Of a DNA stretch of 64,000 nt, positions 10,695 to 24,328 are shown piece after piece. The DNA comes from Loxodes magnus (Eukaryota; Ciliophora; Karyorelictea; Loxodida; Loxodidae). Each line of letters starts with the position of its first letter. Position 1 is the first letter of the stretch. A program made the position numbers and the translations under genes. The notes beneath the pieces were generated by a model, which did not search any database, was not told the DNA's origin, and worked only from the letters and a program-made list of their open reading frames with translations. The stretch spans positions 98,744 through 162,743 of the forward strand of contig CAMPDV010000886.1 of NCBI GenBank assembly GCA_946699065.1, read 5' to 3'.

Positions 10695-13087
10695 GATAAG
10701 ACGGTGAGACTATGGGACGTCAAGACAGGTACCTGTAAGACCATGAGTGGTCATAAAAGTTCTGTATCATCTGTGGCTATATCCAGTTATTCAGAGTTCA
10801 TCGTATCGGGAAGTAGAAATTATACGGTGAGACTATGGGACGTCAAGACAGGTACCTGTAAGACCATGAGTGGTCATAAAAGTTCTGTATTATCTGTGGC
10901 TATATCCAGTGATTCAGAGTTCATCGTATCGGGAAGTAGAGATAAAACGGTGAGACTATGGGACGTCAAGACAGGTACCTGTAAGACCATGAGTGGTCAC
11001 ACAGATTGAGTATATGCTGTGGCTATATCCAGTGATTCAGAGTTCATCGTATCGGGAAGTAGAGATAAGACGGTGAGACTATGGGACGTCAAGACAGGTA
11101 CCTGTAAGACCATGAGTGGTCACACTAGTTGTGTATCATCTGTGGCTATATCCAGTGATTCAGAGTTCATCGTATCGGGAAGTTTAGATAAAACGGTGAG
11201 ACTATGGGACGTCAAAACAGGTACCTGTAAGACCATGAGTGGTCACACTAGTTCTGTATCATCTGTGGCTATATCCAGTGATTCAGAGTTCATCGTATCG
11301 GGAAGTCATGATAAGACGGTGAGACTATGGGACGTCAAAACAGGTACCTGTAAGACCATGAGTGGTCATAAAAGTTCTGTAATATCTGTGGCTATATCCA
11401 GTGATTCAGAGTTCATCGTATCGGGAAGTGATGATAAGACGGTGAGACTATGGGACGTCATGACAGGTACCTGTAAGACCATGAGTGGTCACACAGATTG
11501 AGTATATGCTGTGGCTATATCCAGTGATTCAGAGTTCATCGTATCGGGAAGTTGAGATAAGACGGTGAGACTATGGGACGTCAAGACAGGTACCTGTAAG
11601 ACCATGAGTGGTCATAAAAGTTCTGTATTATCTGTGGCTATATCCAGTGATTCAGAGTTCATCGTATCGGGAAGTTGAGATAAGACGGTGAGACTATGGG
11701 ACGTCAAGACAGGTACCTGTAAGACCATGAGTGGTCACACTAGTTAGGTATATGCTGTGGCTATATCCAGTGATTCAGAGTTCATCGTATCGGGAAGTTG
11801 AGATAAGACGGTGAGACTATGGGACGTCAAGACAGGTACCTGTAAGACCATGAGTGGTCACACAGATTGAGTATATGCTGTGGCTATATCCAGTGATTCA
11901 GAGTTCATCGTATCGGGAAGTTTAGATAAGACGGTGAGACTATGGGACGTCAAGACAGGTACCTGTAAGACCATGAGTGGTCACACTTATTCTGTATCAT
12001 CTGTGGCTATATCCAGTGATTCAGAGTTCATCGTATCGGGAAGTTGAGATAAGACGGTGAGACTATGGGACGTCAAGACAGGTACCTGTAAGACCATGAG
12101 TGGTCACACAGATTGAGTATATGCTGTGGCTATATCCAGTGATTCAGAGTTCATCGTATCGGGAAGTTGAGATAAGACGGTGAGACTATGGGACGTCAAG
12201 ACAGGTACCTGTAAGACCATGAGTGGTCATAAAAGTTCTGTATTATCTGTGGCTATATCCAGTGATTCAGAGTTCATCGTATCGGGAAGTTGAGATAAGA
12301 CGGTGAGACTATGGGACGTCAAGACAGGTACCTGTAAGACCATGAGTGGTCACACTAGTTAGGTATATGCTGTGGCTATATCCAGTTATACAGAGTTCAT
12401 CGTATCGGGAAGTTGAGATAAGACGGTGAGACTATGGGACGTCAAGACAGGTACCTGTAAGACCATGAGTGGTCATAAAAGTTCTGTATTATCTGTGGCT
12501 ATATCCAGTGATTCAGAGTTCATCGTATCGGGAAGTTGAGATAAGACGGTGAGACTATGGGACGTCAAGACAGGTACCTGTAAGATCATGAGTGGTCACA
12601 CTAGTTAGGTATATGCTGTGGCTATATCCAGTGATTCAGAGTTCATCGTATCGGGAAGTTGAGATAAGACGGTGAGACTATGGGACGTCAAGACAGGTAC
12701 CTGTAAGATCATGAGTGGTCACACTAGTTAGGTATATGCTGTGGCTATATCCAGTGATTCAGAGTTCATCGTATCGGGAAGTTGAGATAAGACGGTGAGA
12801 CTATGGGACGTCAAGACAGGTACCTGTAAGACCATGAGTGGTCACGCTTATTCTGTATTATCTGTGAATATATCCAGTGATTCAGAGTTCATCGTATCGG
12901 GAAGTTGAGATAAGACGGTGAGACTATGGGACGTCAAGACAGGTACCTGTAAGACCATGAGTGGTCATAAAAGTTCTGTATTATCTGTGGCTATATCCAG
13001 TGATTCAGAGTTCATCGTATCGGGAAGTTGAGATAAGACGGTGAGACTATGGGACGTCAAGACAGGTACCTGTAAGACCATGAGTGG
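10259..13087 (+). repeat. Higher-order repeat unit B, 23 monomers (2,829 bp)
   Basis: This is the second copy of the 23-monomer unit, directly adjoining the first. Correspondence continues a little past the unit end to about 13,149. There AGA at residue 41 becomes TGA and the next monomer is HTGS instead of CRTG, so the match stops. Confidence 0.9.
11019..11501 (+). pseudogene. Open WD40 segment, copy of 8,190-8,672
   Basis: The protein is identical to the segment 2,829 bp upstream: R, HTSC-L, HTSS-H and HKSS-SVIS-D blades with VMTG. It ends at TGA after HTD. Confidence 0.6.
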
Positions 13088-14516
13088 TCACACAGGATCT
13101 GTATTATCTGTGGATATATCCAGTTATTCAGAGTTCATCGTATCGGGAAGTTGAGATAAGACGGTGAGACTATGGGACGTCAAGACAGGTACCTGTAAGA
13201 CCATGAGTGGTCACACAGGATCTGTATTATCTGTGGATATATCCAGTGATTCAGAGTTCATCGTATCGGGAAGTTGAGATAAGACGGTGAGACTATGGGA
13301 CGTCAAGACAGGTACCTGTAAGACCATGAGTTGTCGCACAGGTTCTGTATTATCTGTGGCTATATCCAGTGATTCAGAGTTCATCGTATCGGGAAGTTGA
13401 GATAAGACGGTGAGACTATGAGACGTCAAGACAGGTACCTGTAAGACCATGAGTGGTCACACTAGTTAGGCATATGCTGTGGCTATATCCAGTGATTCAG
13501 AGTTCATCGTATCGGGAAGTTGAGATAAGACGGTGAGACTATGGGACGTCAAGACAGGTACCTGTAAGACCATGAGTGGTCACACAGGATCTGTATTATC
13601 TGTGGATATATCCAGTTATACAGAGTTCATCGTATCGGGAAGTTGAGATAAGACGGTGAGACTATGGGACGTCAAGACAGGTACCTGTAAGACCATGAGT
13701 GGTCATAAAAGTTCTGTATTATCTGTGGCTATATCCAGTGATTCAGAGTTCATCGTATCGGGAAGTTGAGATAAGACGGTGAGACTATGGGACGTCAAGA
13801 CAGGTACCTGTAAGACCATGAGTGGTCACACAGATTGAGTATATGCTGTGGCTATATCCAGTGATTCAGAGTTCATCGTATCGGGAAGTTGAGATAAGAC
13901 GGTGAGACTATGGGACGTCAAGACAGGTACCTGTAAGACCATGAGTGGTCACACAGATTGAGTATATGCTGTGGCTATATCCAGTGATTCAGAGTTCATC
14001 GTATCGGGAAGTTGAGATAAGACGGTGAGACTATGGGACGTCAAGACAGGTACCTGTAAGACCATGAGTGGTCACACAGATTGAGTATATGCTGTGGCTA
14101 TATCCAGTGATTCAGAGTTCATCGTATCGGGAAGTGATGATAAGACGGTGAGACTATGGGACGTCAAGACAGGTACCTGTAAGACCATGAGTGGTCATAA
14201 AAGTTCTGTATTATCTGTGGATATATCCAGTGATTCAGAGTTCATCGTATCGGGAAGTTGAGATAAGACGGTGAGACTATGGGACGTCAAGACAGGTACC
14301 TGTAAGATCATGAGTGGTCACACTTATTCTGTATCATCTGTGGCTATATCCAGTGATTCAGAGTTCATCGTATCGGGAAGTTGAGATAAGACGGTGAGAC
14401 TATGGGACGTCAAGACAGGTACCTGTAAGACCATGAGTGGTCACACTTATTCTGTATCATCTGTGGCTATATCCAGTGATTCAGAGTTCATCGTATCGGG
14501 AAGTTGAGATAAGACG
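11502..14516 (+). repeat. Long stop-dense stretch
   Basis: No + strand run of 60 codons is open here. Stops are mostly TGA at residue 41 combined with HTD-TGA, plus HTS-TAG monomers including one reading HTS-TAG-AYAVA (13,460-13,480). The monomer ending at 13,421 has TGA in place of TGG in LWD (13,419-13,421). The block from about 13,570 to 14,400 has relatives near 27,940-28,750, 29,430-30,100 and 32,980-33,600. Confidence 0.85.
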
Positions 14517-15008
14517 GTGAGACTATGGGACGTCAAGACAGGTACCTGTAAGACCATGAGTGGTCATAAAAGTTCTGTATTATCTGTGGCTATATCCAGT
14601 GATTCAGAGTTCATCGTATCGGGAAGTGATGATAAGACGGTGAGACTATGGGACGTCAAGACAGGTACCTGTAAGACCATGAGTGGTCAAAAAAGTTCTG
14701 TATTATCTGTGGCTATATCCAGTGATTCAGAGTTCATCGTATCGGGAAGTTGAGATAAGACGGTGAGACTATGGGACGTCAAGACAGGTACCTGTAAGAC
14801 CATGAGTGGTCATAAAAGTTCTGTATCATCTGTGAATATATCCAGTGATTCAGAGTTCATCGTATCGGGAAGTAGAGATAAGACGGTGAGACTATGGGAC
14901 GTCAAGACAGGTACCTGTAAGACCATGAGTGGTCATAAAAGTTCTGTATTATCTGTGGCTATATCCAGTGATTCAGAGTTCATCGTATCGGGAAGTTGAG
15001 ATAAGACG

Positions 15009-15491
15009 GTGAGACTATGGGACGTCAAGACAGGTACCTGTAAGACCATGAGTGGTCACACTTATTCTGTATCATCTGTGGCTATATCCAGTGATTCAGA
15101 GTTCATCGTATCGGGAAGTTTAGATAAGACGGTGAGACTATGGGACGTCAAGACAGGTACCTGTAAGATCATGAGTGGTCACACTAGTTGTGTATCATCT
15201 GTGGCTATATCCAGTGATTCAGAGTTCATCGTATCGGGAAGTGGAGATAAGACGGCGAGACTATGGGACGTCAAAACAGGTACCTGTAAGACCATGAGTG
15301 GTCACACTAGTTGTGTATTATCTGTGGCTATATCCAGTGATTCAGAGTTCATCGTATCGGGAAGTAGAGATAAGACGGTGAGACTATGGGACGTCAAGAC
15401 AGGTACCTGTAAGACCATGAGTGGTCACACAGGATCTGTATTATCTGTGGATATATCCAGTTATTCAGAGTTCATCGTATCGGGAAGTTGA
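15009..15491 (+). pseudogene. Open WD40 segment with DKTARLWD blade
   Basis: Blades are HTYS-L, HTSC-G, DKTARLWD with HTSC-R, and HTGS-SYS, ending in TGA at residue 41. The HTSC-G / DKTARLWD / HTSC module is the same as at 3,580-3,810, 6,535-6,750 and 20,530-20,750. The left neighbour (HTYS) differs from the copies in the first 7 kb. Confidence 0.6.
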
Positions 15492-15869
15492 GATAAGACG
15501 GTGAGACTATGGGACGTCAAGACAGGTACCTGTAAGACCATGAGTGGTCACACTTATTCTGTATTATCTGTGGCTATATCCAGTGATTCAGAGTTCATCG
15601 TATCGGGAAGTTGAGATAAGACGGTGAGACTATGGGACGTCAAGACAGGTACCTGTAAGACCATGAGTGGTCACACAGATTGAGTATATGCTGTGGCTAT
15701 ATCCAGTGATTCAGAGTTCATCGTATCGGGAAGTTGAGATAAGACGGTGAGACTATGGGACGTCAAGACAGGTACCTGTAAGACCATGAGTGGTCATAAA
15801 AGTTCTGTATTATCTGTGGCTATATCCAGTAATTCAGAGTTCATCGTATCGGGAAGTTGAGATAAGACG

Positions 15870-16352
15870 GTGAGACTATGGGACGTCAAGACAGGTACCT
15901 GTAAGACCATGAGTGGTCATAAAAGTTCTGTATTATCTGTGGCTATATCCAGTGATTCAGAGTTCATCGTATCGGGAAGTGATGATAAGACGGTGAGACT
16001 ATGGGACGTCAAGACAGGTACCTGTAAGACCATGAGTGGTCACGCTTATTCTGTATTATCTGTGAATATATCCAGTGATTCAGAGTTCATCGTATCGGGA
16101 AGTAGAGATAAGACGGTGAGACTATGGGACGTCAAGACAGGTACCTGTAAGACCATGAGTGGTCATAAAAGTTCTGTATTATCTGTGGATATATCCAGTG
16201 ATTCAGAGTTCATCGTATCGGGAAGTTTAGATAAGACGGTGAGACTATGGGACGTCAAGACAGGTACCTGTAAGACCATGAGTGGTCATAAAAGTTCTGT
16301 ATTATCTGTGGATATATCCAGTTATACAGAGTTCATCGTATCGGGAAGTTGA
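15870..16352 (+). pseudogene. Open WD40 segment, four blades
   Basis: Blades are HKSS-D, HAYS-SVN-R, HKSS-SVD-L and HKSS-SYT, ending in TGA at residue 41. HAYS (cacgcttattct) is an uncommon variant of HTYS. Just upstream at about 15,829 a singleton SSNS appears where other copies read SSDS. Confidence 0.6.
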
Positions 16353-16665
16353 GATAAGACGGTGAGACTATGGGACGTCAAGACAGGTACCTGTAAGACC
16401 ATGAGTGGTCACACAGGATCTGTATTATCTGTGGCTATATCCAGTGATTCAGAGTTCATCGTATCGGGAAGTTGAGATAAGACGGTGAGACTATGGGACG
16501 TCAAGACAGGTACCTGTAAGATCATGAGTGGTCACACTTATTCTGTATCATCTGTGGCTATATCCAGTGATTCAGAGTTCATCGTATCGGGAAGTTTAGA
16601 TAAAACGGTGAGACTATGGGACGTCAAGACAGGTACCTGTAAGACCATGAGTCGTCACACTAGTT

Positions 16666-16676
16666 CTGTATATCTG
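16666..16676 (+). other. -1 frameshift in an HTSS-type monomer
   Basis: The usual gtatcatctg reads gtatatctg, losing one base and moving the frame. The same monomer carries SRH instead of SGH (gtcgtcac). An intact relative with SRH lies at about 17,970, so the deletion is a later change in this copy. Confidence 0.9.
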
Positions 16677-16769
16677 TGGCTATATCCAGTGATTCAGAGT
16701 TCATCGTATCGGGAAGTTGAGATAAGACGGTGAGACTATGGGACGTCAAGACAGGTACCTGTAAGACCA

Positions 16770-17740
16770 TGAGTGGTCACGTCAAGACAGGTACCTGTAA
16801 GACCATGAGTCATAAAAGTTCTGTATTATCTGTGGCTATATCCAGTGATTCAGAGTTCATCGTATCGGGAAGTGATGATAAGACGGTGAGACTATGGGAC
16901 GTCAAGACAGGTACCTGTAAGACCATGAGTGGTCATAAAAGTTCTGTATTATCTGTGGATATATCCAGTTATTCAGAGTTCATCGTATCGGGAAGTTGAG
17001 ATAAGACGGTGAGACTATGGGACGTCAAGACAGGTACCTGTAAGACCATGAGTGGTCGCACAGGTTCTGTATTATCTGTGGCTATATCCAGTGATTCAGA
17101 GTTCATCGTATCGGGAAGTTGAGATAAGACGGTGAGACTATGGGACGTCAAGACAGGTACCTGTAAGACCATGAGTGGTCATAAAAGTTCTGTATTATCT
17201 GTGGCTATATCCAGTGATTCAGAGTTCATCGTATCGGGAAGTTGAGATAAGACGGTGAGACTATGGGATTCAGAGTTCATCGTAAACGTCATGAGTGGTC
17301 ATAAAAGTTCTGTATTATCGGGAAGTTTAGATAAGACGGTGAGACTATGGGACGTCAAGACAGGTACCTGTAAGACCATGAGTGGTCATAAAAGTTCTGT
17401 ATTATCTGTGGATATATCCAGTTATACAGAGTTCATCGTATCGGTAAGTTTAGATAAGACGGTGAGACTATGGGACGTCAAGACAGGTACCTGTAAGACC
17501 ATGAGTGGTCATAAAAGTTCTGTATTATCTGTGGATATATCCAGTGATTCAGAGTTCATCGTATCGGGAAGTTTAGATAAGACGGTGAGACTATGGGACG
17601 TCAAGACAGGTACCTGTCATGAGTGGTCATAAAAGTTCTGTATTATCTGTGGATATATCCAGTTATACAGAGTTCATCGTATCGGGAAGTTGAGATTGAG
17701 ACTATGGGACGTCAAGACAGGTATCATGAGTGGTCACACA
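16770..17740 (+). repeat. Rearranged cluster: one enlarged and several shortened monomers
   Basis: Anchor spacing departs from 123 bp here. It is 156 bp for 16,730-16,886 (a 33-bp partial duplication from GTCAAGACAG to ATGAGT), 84 bp for 17,255-17,339 (scrambled pieces and 39 bp missing), then losses of 5, 7 and 9 bp near 17,618, 17,695 and 17,717. The +33 and -39 changes keep the frame, and the three small losses sum to -21, so the frame is also regained. Breakpoints lie at GGGACGTC and around TGTAAGACCATGAG. Blades affected lose parts of strands c and d and could not fold normally. Confidence 0.85.
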
Positions 17741-17809
17741 GGATCTGTATTATCTGTGGCTATATCCAGTGATTCAGAGTTCATCGTATCGGGAAGTTGA
17801 GATAAGACG

Positions 17810-18169
17810 GTGAGACTATGGGACGTCAAGACAGGTACCTGTAAGATCATGAGTGGTCACACTTATTCTGTATCATCTGTGGCTATATCCAGTGATTCAG
17901 AGTTCATCGTATCGGGAAGTTTAGATAAAACGGTGAGACTATGGGACGTCAAGACAGGTACCTGTAAGACCATGAGTCGTCACACTAGTTCTGTATCATC
18001 TGTGGCTATATCCAGTGATTCAGAGTTCATCGTATCGGGAAGTGGAGATAAAACGGTGAGACTATGGGACGTCAAAACAGGTACCTGTAAGACCATGAGT
18101 GGTCATAAAAGTTCTGTATTATCTGTGGCTATATCCAGTGATTCAGAGTTCATCGTATCGGGAAGTTGA
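17810..18169 (+). pseudogene. Open WD40 segment, three blades
   Basis: Blades are KIMSGH-HTYS-L, SRH-HTSS-G and HKSS, closing at TGA. It is the intact counterpart of the segment beginning at 16,485, which carries the -1 deletion in its SRH blade. Confidence 0.55.
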
Positions 18170-21100
18170 GATAAGACGGTGAGACTATGGGACGTCAAGA
18201 CAGGTACCTGTAAGACCATGAGTGGTCATAAAAGTTCTGTATTATCTGTGGCTATATCCAGTGATTCAGAGTTCATCGTATCGGGAAGTGATGATAAGAC
18301 GGTGAGACTATGGGACGTCAAGACAGGTACCTGTAAGACCATGAGTGGTAACACTTATTCTGTATTATCTGTGTCTATATCCAGTGATTCAGAGTTCATC
18401 GTATCGGGAAGTTGAGATAAGACGGTGAGACTATGGGACGTCAAGACAGGTACCTGTAAGACCATGAGTTGTCGCACAGGTTCTGTATTATCTGTGGCTA
18501 TATCCAGTGATTCAGAGTTCATCGTATCGGGAAGTTGAGATAAGACGGTGAGACTATGGGACGTCAAGACAGGTACCTGTAAGACCATGAGTGGTCATAA
18601 AAGTTCTGTATTATCTGTGGCTATATCCAGTGATTCAGAGTTCATCGTATCGGGAAGTTTAGATAAGACGGTGAGACTATGGGACGTCAAGACAGGTACC
18701 TGTAAGACCATGAGTGGTCATAAAAGTTCTGTATTATCTGTGGATATATCCAGTTATACAGAGTTCATCGTATCGGTAAGTTTAGATAAGACGGTGAGAC
18801 TATGGGACGTCAAGACAGGTACCTGTAAGACCATGAGTGGTCACACTGGATCTGTATCATCTGTGGCTATATCCAGTGATTCAGAGTTCATCGTATCGGG
18901 AAGTTGAGATAAGACGGTGAGACTATGGGACGTCAAGACAGGTACCTGTAAGACCATGAGTGGTCACACTGGATCTGTATCATCTGTGGCTATATCCAGT
19001 GATTCAGAGTTCATCGTATCGGGAAGTTGAGATAAGACGGTGAGACTATGGGACGTCAAGACAGGTACCTGTAAGACCATGAGTGGTCACACAGATTGAG
19101 TATATGCTGTGGCTATATCCAGTGATTCAGAGTTCATCGTATCGGGAAGTCATGATAAGACGGTGAGACTATGGGACGTCAAGACAGGTACCTGTAAGAC
19201 CATGAGTGGTCATAAAAGTTCTGTAATATCTGTGGCTATATCCAGTGATTCAGAGTTCATCGTATCGGGAAGTGATGATAAGACGGTGAGACTATGGGAC
19301 GTCATGACAGGTACCTGTAAGACCATGAGTGGTCACACAGATTGAGTATATGCTGTGGCTATATCCAGTGATTCAGAGTTCATCGTATCGGGAAGTGATG
19401 ATAAGACGGTGAGACTATGGGACGTCAAGACAGGTACCTGTAAGACCATGAGTGGTCACACTTATTCTGTATCATCTGTGGCTATATCCAGTGATTCAGA
19501 GTTCATCGTATCGGGAAGTTGAGATAAGACGGTGAGACTATGGGACGTCAAGACAGGTACCTGTAAGACCATGAGTGGTCACACTGGATCTGTATCATCT
19601 GTGGCTATATCCAGTGATTCAGAGTTCATCGTATCGGGAAGTTGAGATAAGACGGTGAGACTATGGGACGTCAAGACAGGTACCTGTAAGACCATGAGTG
19701 GTCACACAGGATCTGTATTATCTGTGGATATATCCAGTTATTCAGAGTTCATCGTATCGGGAAGTAGAGATAAGACGGTGAGACTATGGGACGTCAAGAC
19801 AGGTACCTGTAAGACCATGAGTGGTCATAAAAGTTCTGTATTATCTGTGGCTATATCCAGTGATTCAGAGTTCATCGTATCGGGAAGTTGAGATAAGACG
19901 GTGAGACTATGGGACGTCAAGACAGGTACCTGTAAGACCATGAGTGGTCATAAAAGTTCTGTATTATCTGTGGCTATATCCAGTGATTCAGAGTTCATCG
20001 TATCGGGAAGTGATGATAAGACGGTGAGACTATGGGACGTCAAGACAGGTACCTGTAAGACCATGAGTGGTCACACAGATTGAGTATATGCTGTGGCTAT
20101 ATCCAGTGATTCAGAGTTCATCGTATCGGGAAGTGATGATAAGACGGTGAGACTATGGGACGTCAAGACAGGTACCTGTAAGACCATGAGTGGTCAAAAA
20201 AGTTCTGTATTATCTGTGGCTATATCCAGTGATTCAGAGTTCATCGTATCGGGAAGTTGAGATAAGACGGTGAGACTATGGGACGTCAAGACAGGTACCT
20301 GTAAGACCATGAGTGGTCATAAAAGTTCTGTATTATCTGTGGCTATATCCAGTGATTCAGAGTTCATCGTATCGGGAAGTTGAGATAAGACGGTGAGACT
20401 ATGGGACGTCAAGACAGGTACCTGTAAGACCATGAGTGGTCACACTTATTCTGTATCATCTGTGGCTATATCCAGTGATTCAGAGTTCATCGTATCGGGA
20501 AGTTTAGATAAGACGGTGAGACTATGGGACGTCAAGACAGGTACCTGTAAGATCATGAGTGGTCACACTAGTTGTGTATCATCTGTGGCTATATCCAGTG
20601 ATTCAGAGTTCATCGTATCGGGAAGTGGAGATAAGACGGCGAGACTATGGGACGTCAAAACAGGTACCTGTAAGACCATGAGTGGTCACACTAGTTGTGT
20701 ATTATCTGTGGCTATATCCAGTGATTCAGAGTTCATCGTATCGGGAAGTAGAGATAAGACGGTGAGACTATGGGACGTCAAGACAGGTACCTGTAAGACC
20801 ATGAGTGGTCACACAGATTGAGTATATGCTGTGGCTATATCCAGTGATTCAGAGTTCATCGTATCGGGAAGTTTAGATAAGACGGTGAGACTATGGGACG
20901 TCAAGACAGGTACCTGTAAGACCATGAGTGGTCACACAGATTGAGTATATGCTGTGGCTATATCCAGTGATTCAGAGTTCATCGTATCGGGAAGTGATGA
21001 TAAGACGGTGAGACTATGGGACGTCAAGACAGGTACCTGTAAGACCATGAGTGGTAACACTTATTCTGTATTATCTGTGAATATATCCAGTGATTCAGAG

Positions 21101-21253
21101 TTCATCGTATCGGGAAGTTGAGATAAGACGGTGAGACTATGGGACGTCAAGACAGGTACCTGTAAGACCATGAGTGGTCATAAAAGTTCTGTATTATCTG
21201 TGGCTATATCCAGTGATTCAGAGTTCATCGTATCGGGAAGTTGAGATAAGACG
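18170..21253 (+). repeat. Regular array section with short open runs
   Basis: Monomers are uniform 123-bp units. Open runs include 18,179-18,415, 18,548-18,907, 19,109-19,345, 19,655-19,891, 19,901-20,083 and 20,393-20,821. The last contains another HTSC-G / DKTARLWD / HTSC-R module. The first NTYS monomer of the window (ggtaacac) is at about 18,349, here with SVS instead of SVN. Rare QKSS monomers are at about 14,688 and 20,195. Confidence 0.8.
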
Positions 21254-21859
21254 GTGAGACTATGGGACGTCAAGACAGGTACCTGTAAGACCATGAGTGG
21301 TCATAAAAGTTCTGTATTATCTGTGGATATATCCAGTTATACAGAGTTCATCGTATCGGGAAGTAGAGATAAGACGGTGAGACTATGGGACGTCAAGACA
21401 GGTACCTGTAAGACCATGAGTGGTCACACTAGTTGTGTATCATCTGTGGCTATATCCAGTGATTCAGAGTTCATCGTATCGGGAAGTTTAGATAAAACGG
21501 TGAGACTATGGGACGTCAAGACAGGTACCTGTAAGACCATGAGTGGTCATAAAAGTTCTGTATCATCTGTGGCTATATCCAGTGATTCAGAGTTCATCGT
21601 ATCGGGAAGTAGAGATAAGACGGTGAGACTATGGGACGTCAAGACAGGTACCTGTAAGACCATGAGTGGTCACACTTATTCTGTATCATCTTTGAATATA
21701 TCCAGTGATTCAGAGTTCATCGTATCGGGAAGTAGAGATAAGACGGTGAGACTATGGGACGTCAAGACAGGTACCTGTAAGACCATGAGTGGTCATAAAA
21801 GTTCTGTATTATCTGTGGATATATCCAGTGATTCAGAGTTCGTCGTATCGGGAAGTTGA
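21254..21859 (+). pseudogene. Open WD40 segment, five blades
   Basis: Blades are HKSS-SYT-R, HTSC-L, HKSS-SSVA-R, HTYS-SLN-R and HKSS-EFV, closing at TGA. It contains the first SLN (tctttgaat) and first EFVV (gtcgta) alleles seen from the left. Both become common to the right. Confidence 0.6.
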
Positions 21860-22852
21860 GATAAGACGGTGAGACTATGGGACGTCAAGACAGGTACCTG
21901 TAAGACCATGAGTGGTCATAAAAGTTCTGTATTATCTGTGGCTATATCCAGTGATTCAGAGTTCATCGTATCGGGAAGTTGAGATAAGACGGTGAGACTA
22001 TGGGACGTCAAAACAGGTACCTGTAAGACCATGAGTGGTCATAAAAGTTCTGTAATATCTGTGGCTATATCCAGTGATTCAGAGTTCATCGTATCGGGAA
22101 GTGATGATAAGACGGTGAGACTATGGGACGTCAAGACAGGTACCTGTAAGACCATGAGTGGTCATAAAAGTTCTGTATTATCTGTGGATATATCCAGTTA
22201 TACAGAGTTCATCGTATCGGGAAGTAGAGATAAGACGGTGAGACTATGGGACGTCAAGACAGGTACCTGTAAGACCATGAGTGGTCACACTTATTCTGTA
22301 TCATCTTTGAATATATCCAGTGATTCAGAGTTCATCGTATCGGGAAGTTGAGATAAGACGGTGAGACTATGGGACGTCAAGACAGGTACCTGTAAGACCA
22401 TGAGTGGTCATAAAAGTTCTGTATTATCTGTGGATATATCCAGTTATACAGAGTTCATCGTATCGGGAAGTTGAGATAAGACGGTGAGACTATGGGACGT
22501 CAAGACAGGTACCTGTAAGACCATGAGTGGTCATAAAAGTTCTGTATTATCTGTGGCTATATCCAGTGATTCAGAGTTCATCGTATCGGGAAGTTGAGAT
22601 AAGACGGTGAGACTATGGGACGTCAAGACAGGTACCTGTAAGACCATGAGTGGTCATAAAAGTTCTGTATTATCTGTGGCTATATCCAGTGATTCAGAGT
22701 TCATCGTATCGGGAAGTGATGATAAGACGGTGAGACTATGGGACGTCAAGACAGGTACCTGTAAGACCATGAGTGGTAACACTTATTCTGTATTATCTGT
22801 GAATATATCCAGTGATTCAGAGTTCATCGTATCGGGAAGTTGAGATAAGACG

Positions 22853-23581
22853 GTGAGACTATGGGACGTCAAGACAGGTACCTGTAAGACCATGAGTGGT
22901 CATAAAAGTTCTGTATTATCTGTGGATATATCCAGTTATACAGAGTTCATCGTATCGGGAAGTAGAGATAAGACGGTGAGACTATGGGACGTCAAGACAG
23001 GTACCTGTAAGACCATGAGTGGTCACACTTATTCTGTATCATCTTTGAATATATCCAGTGATTCAGAGTTCATCGTATCGGGAAGTAGAGATAAGACGGT
23101 GAGACTATGGGACGTCAAGACAGGTACCTGTAAGACCATGAGTGGTCACACTTATTCTGTATCATCTGTGGCTATATCCAGTTATTCAGAGTTCATCGTA
23201 TCGGGAAGTAGAGATAAGACGGTGAGACTATGGGACGTCAAGACAGGTACCTGTAAGACCATGAGTGGTCATGAAAGTTCTGTATTATCTGTGGATATAT
23301 CCAGTTATACAGAGTTCATCGTATCGGGAAGTTTAGATAAGACGGTGAGACTATGGGACGTCAAGACAGGTACCTGTAAGACCATGAGTGGTCACACTTA
23401 TTCTGTATCATCTGTAGCTATATCCAGTGATTCAGAGTTCATCGTATCGGGAAGTTTAGATAAGACGGTGAGACTATGGGACGTCAAAACAGGTACCTGT
23501 AAGACCATGAGTGGTAACACTTATTCTGTATTATCTGTGAATATATCCAGTGATTCAGAGTTCATCGTATCGGGAAGTTGA
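22853..23581 (+). pseudogene. Open WD40 segment, six blades
   Basis: Blades are HKSS-SYT-R, HTYS-SLN-R, HTYS-SYS-R, HESS-SYT-L, HTYS-L and NTYS-SVN, closing at TGA. HESS (catgaaag) at about 23,270 is a singleton change from HKSS. Confidence 0.6.
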
Positions 23582-23590
23582 GATAAGACG

Positions 23591-24319
23591 GTGAGACTAT
23601 GGGACGTCAAGACAGGTACCTGTAAGACCATGAGTGGTCATAAAAGTTCTGTATTATCTGTGGATATATCCAGTTATACAGAGTTCATCGTATCGGGAAG
23701 TAGAGATAAGACGGTGAGACTATGGGACGTCAAGACAGGTACCTGTAAGACCATGAGTGGTCACACTTATTCTGTATCATCTTTGAATATATCCAGTGAT
23801 TCAGAGTTCGTCGTATCGGGAAGTTTAGATAAGACGGTGAGACTATGGGACGTCAAGACAGGTACCTGTAAGACCATGAGTGGTCATAAAAGTTCTGTAT
23901 TATCTGTGGATATATCCAGTTATACAGAGTTCATCGTATCGGGAAGTAGAGATAAGACGGTGAGACTATGGGACGTCAAGACAGGTACCTGTAAGACCAT
24001 GAGTGGTCACACTTATTCTGTATCATCTTTGAATATATCCAGTGATTCAGAGTTCGTCGTATCGGGAAGTTTAGATAAGACGGTGAGACTATGGGACGTC
24101 AAGACAGGTACCTGTAAGACCATGAGTGGTCATAAAAGTTCTGTATTATCTGTGGATATATCCAGTTATACAGAGTTCATCGTATCGGGAAGTAGAGATA
24201 AGACGGTGAGACTATGGGACGTCAAGACAGGTACCTGTAAGACCATGAGTGGTCACACTTATTCTGTATTATCTGTGGCTATATCCAGTGATTCAGAGTT
24301 CATCGTATCGGGAAGTTGA
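23591..24319 (+). pseudogene. Open WD40 segment built on a dimeric repeat
   Basis: Six blades follow the pattern HKSS-SYT-R then HTYS-SLN-EFV-L. Two full dimers are followed by a third whose second half is HTYS-SVLSVA. The 246-bp period is the shortest higher-order repeat seen. The run closes at TGA in residue 41. Confidence 0.65.
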
Positions 24320-24328
24320 GATAAGACG

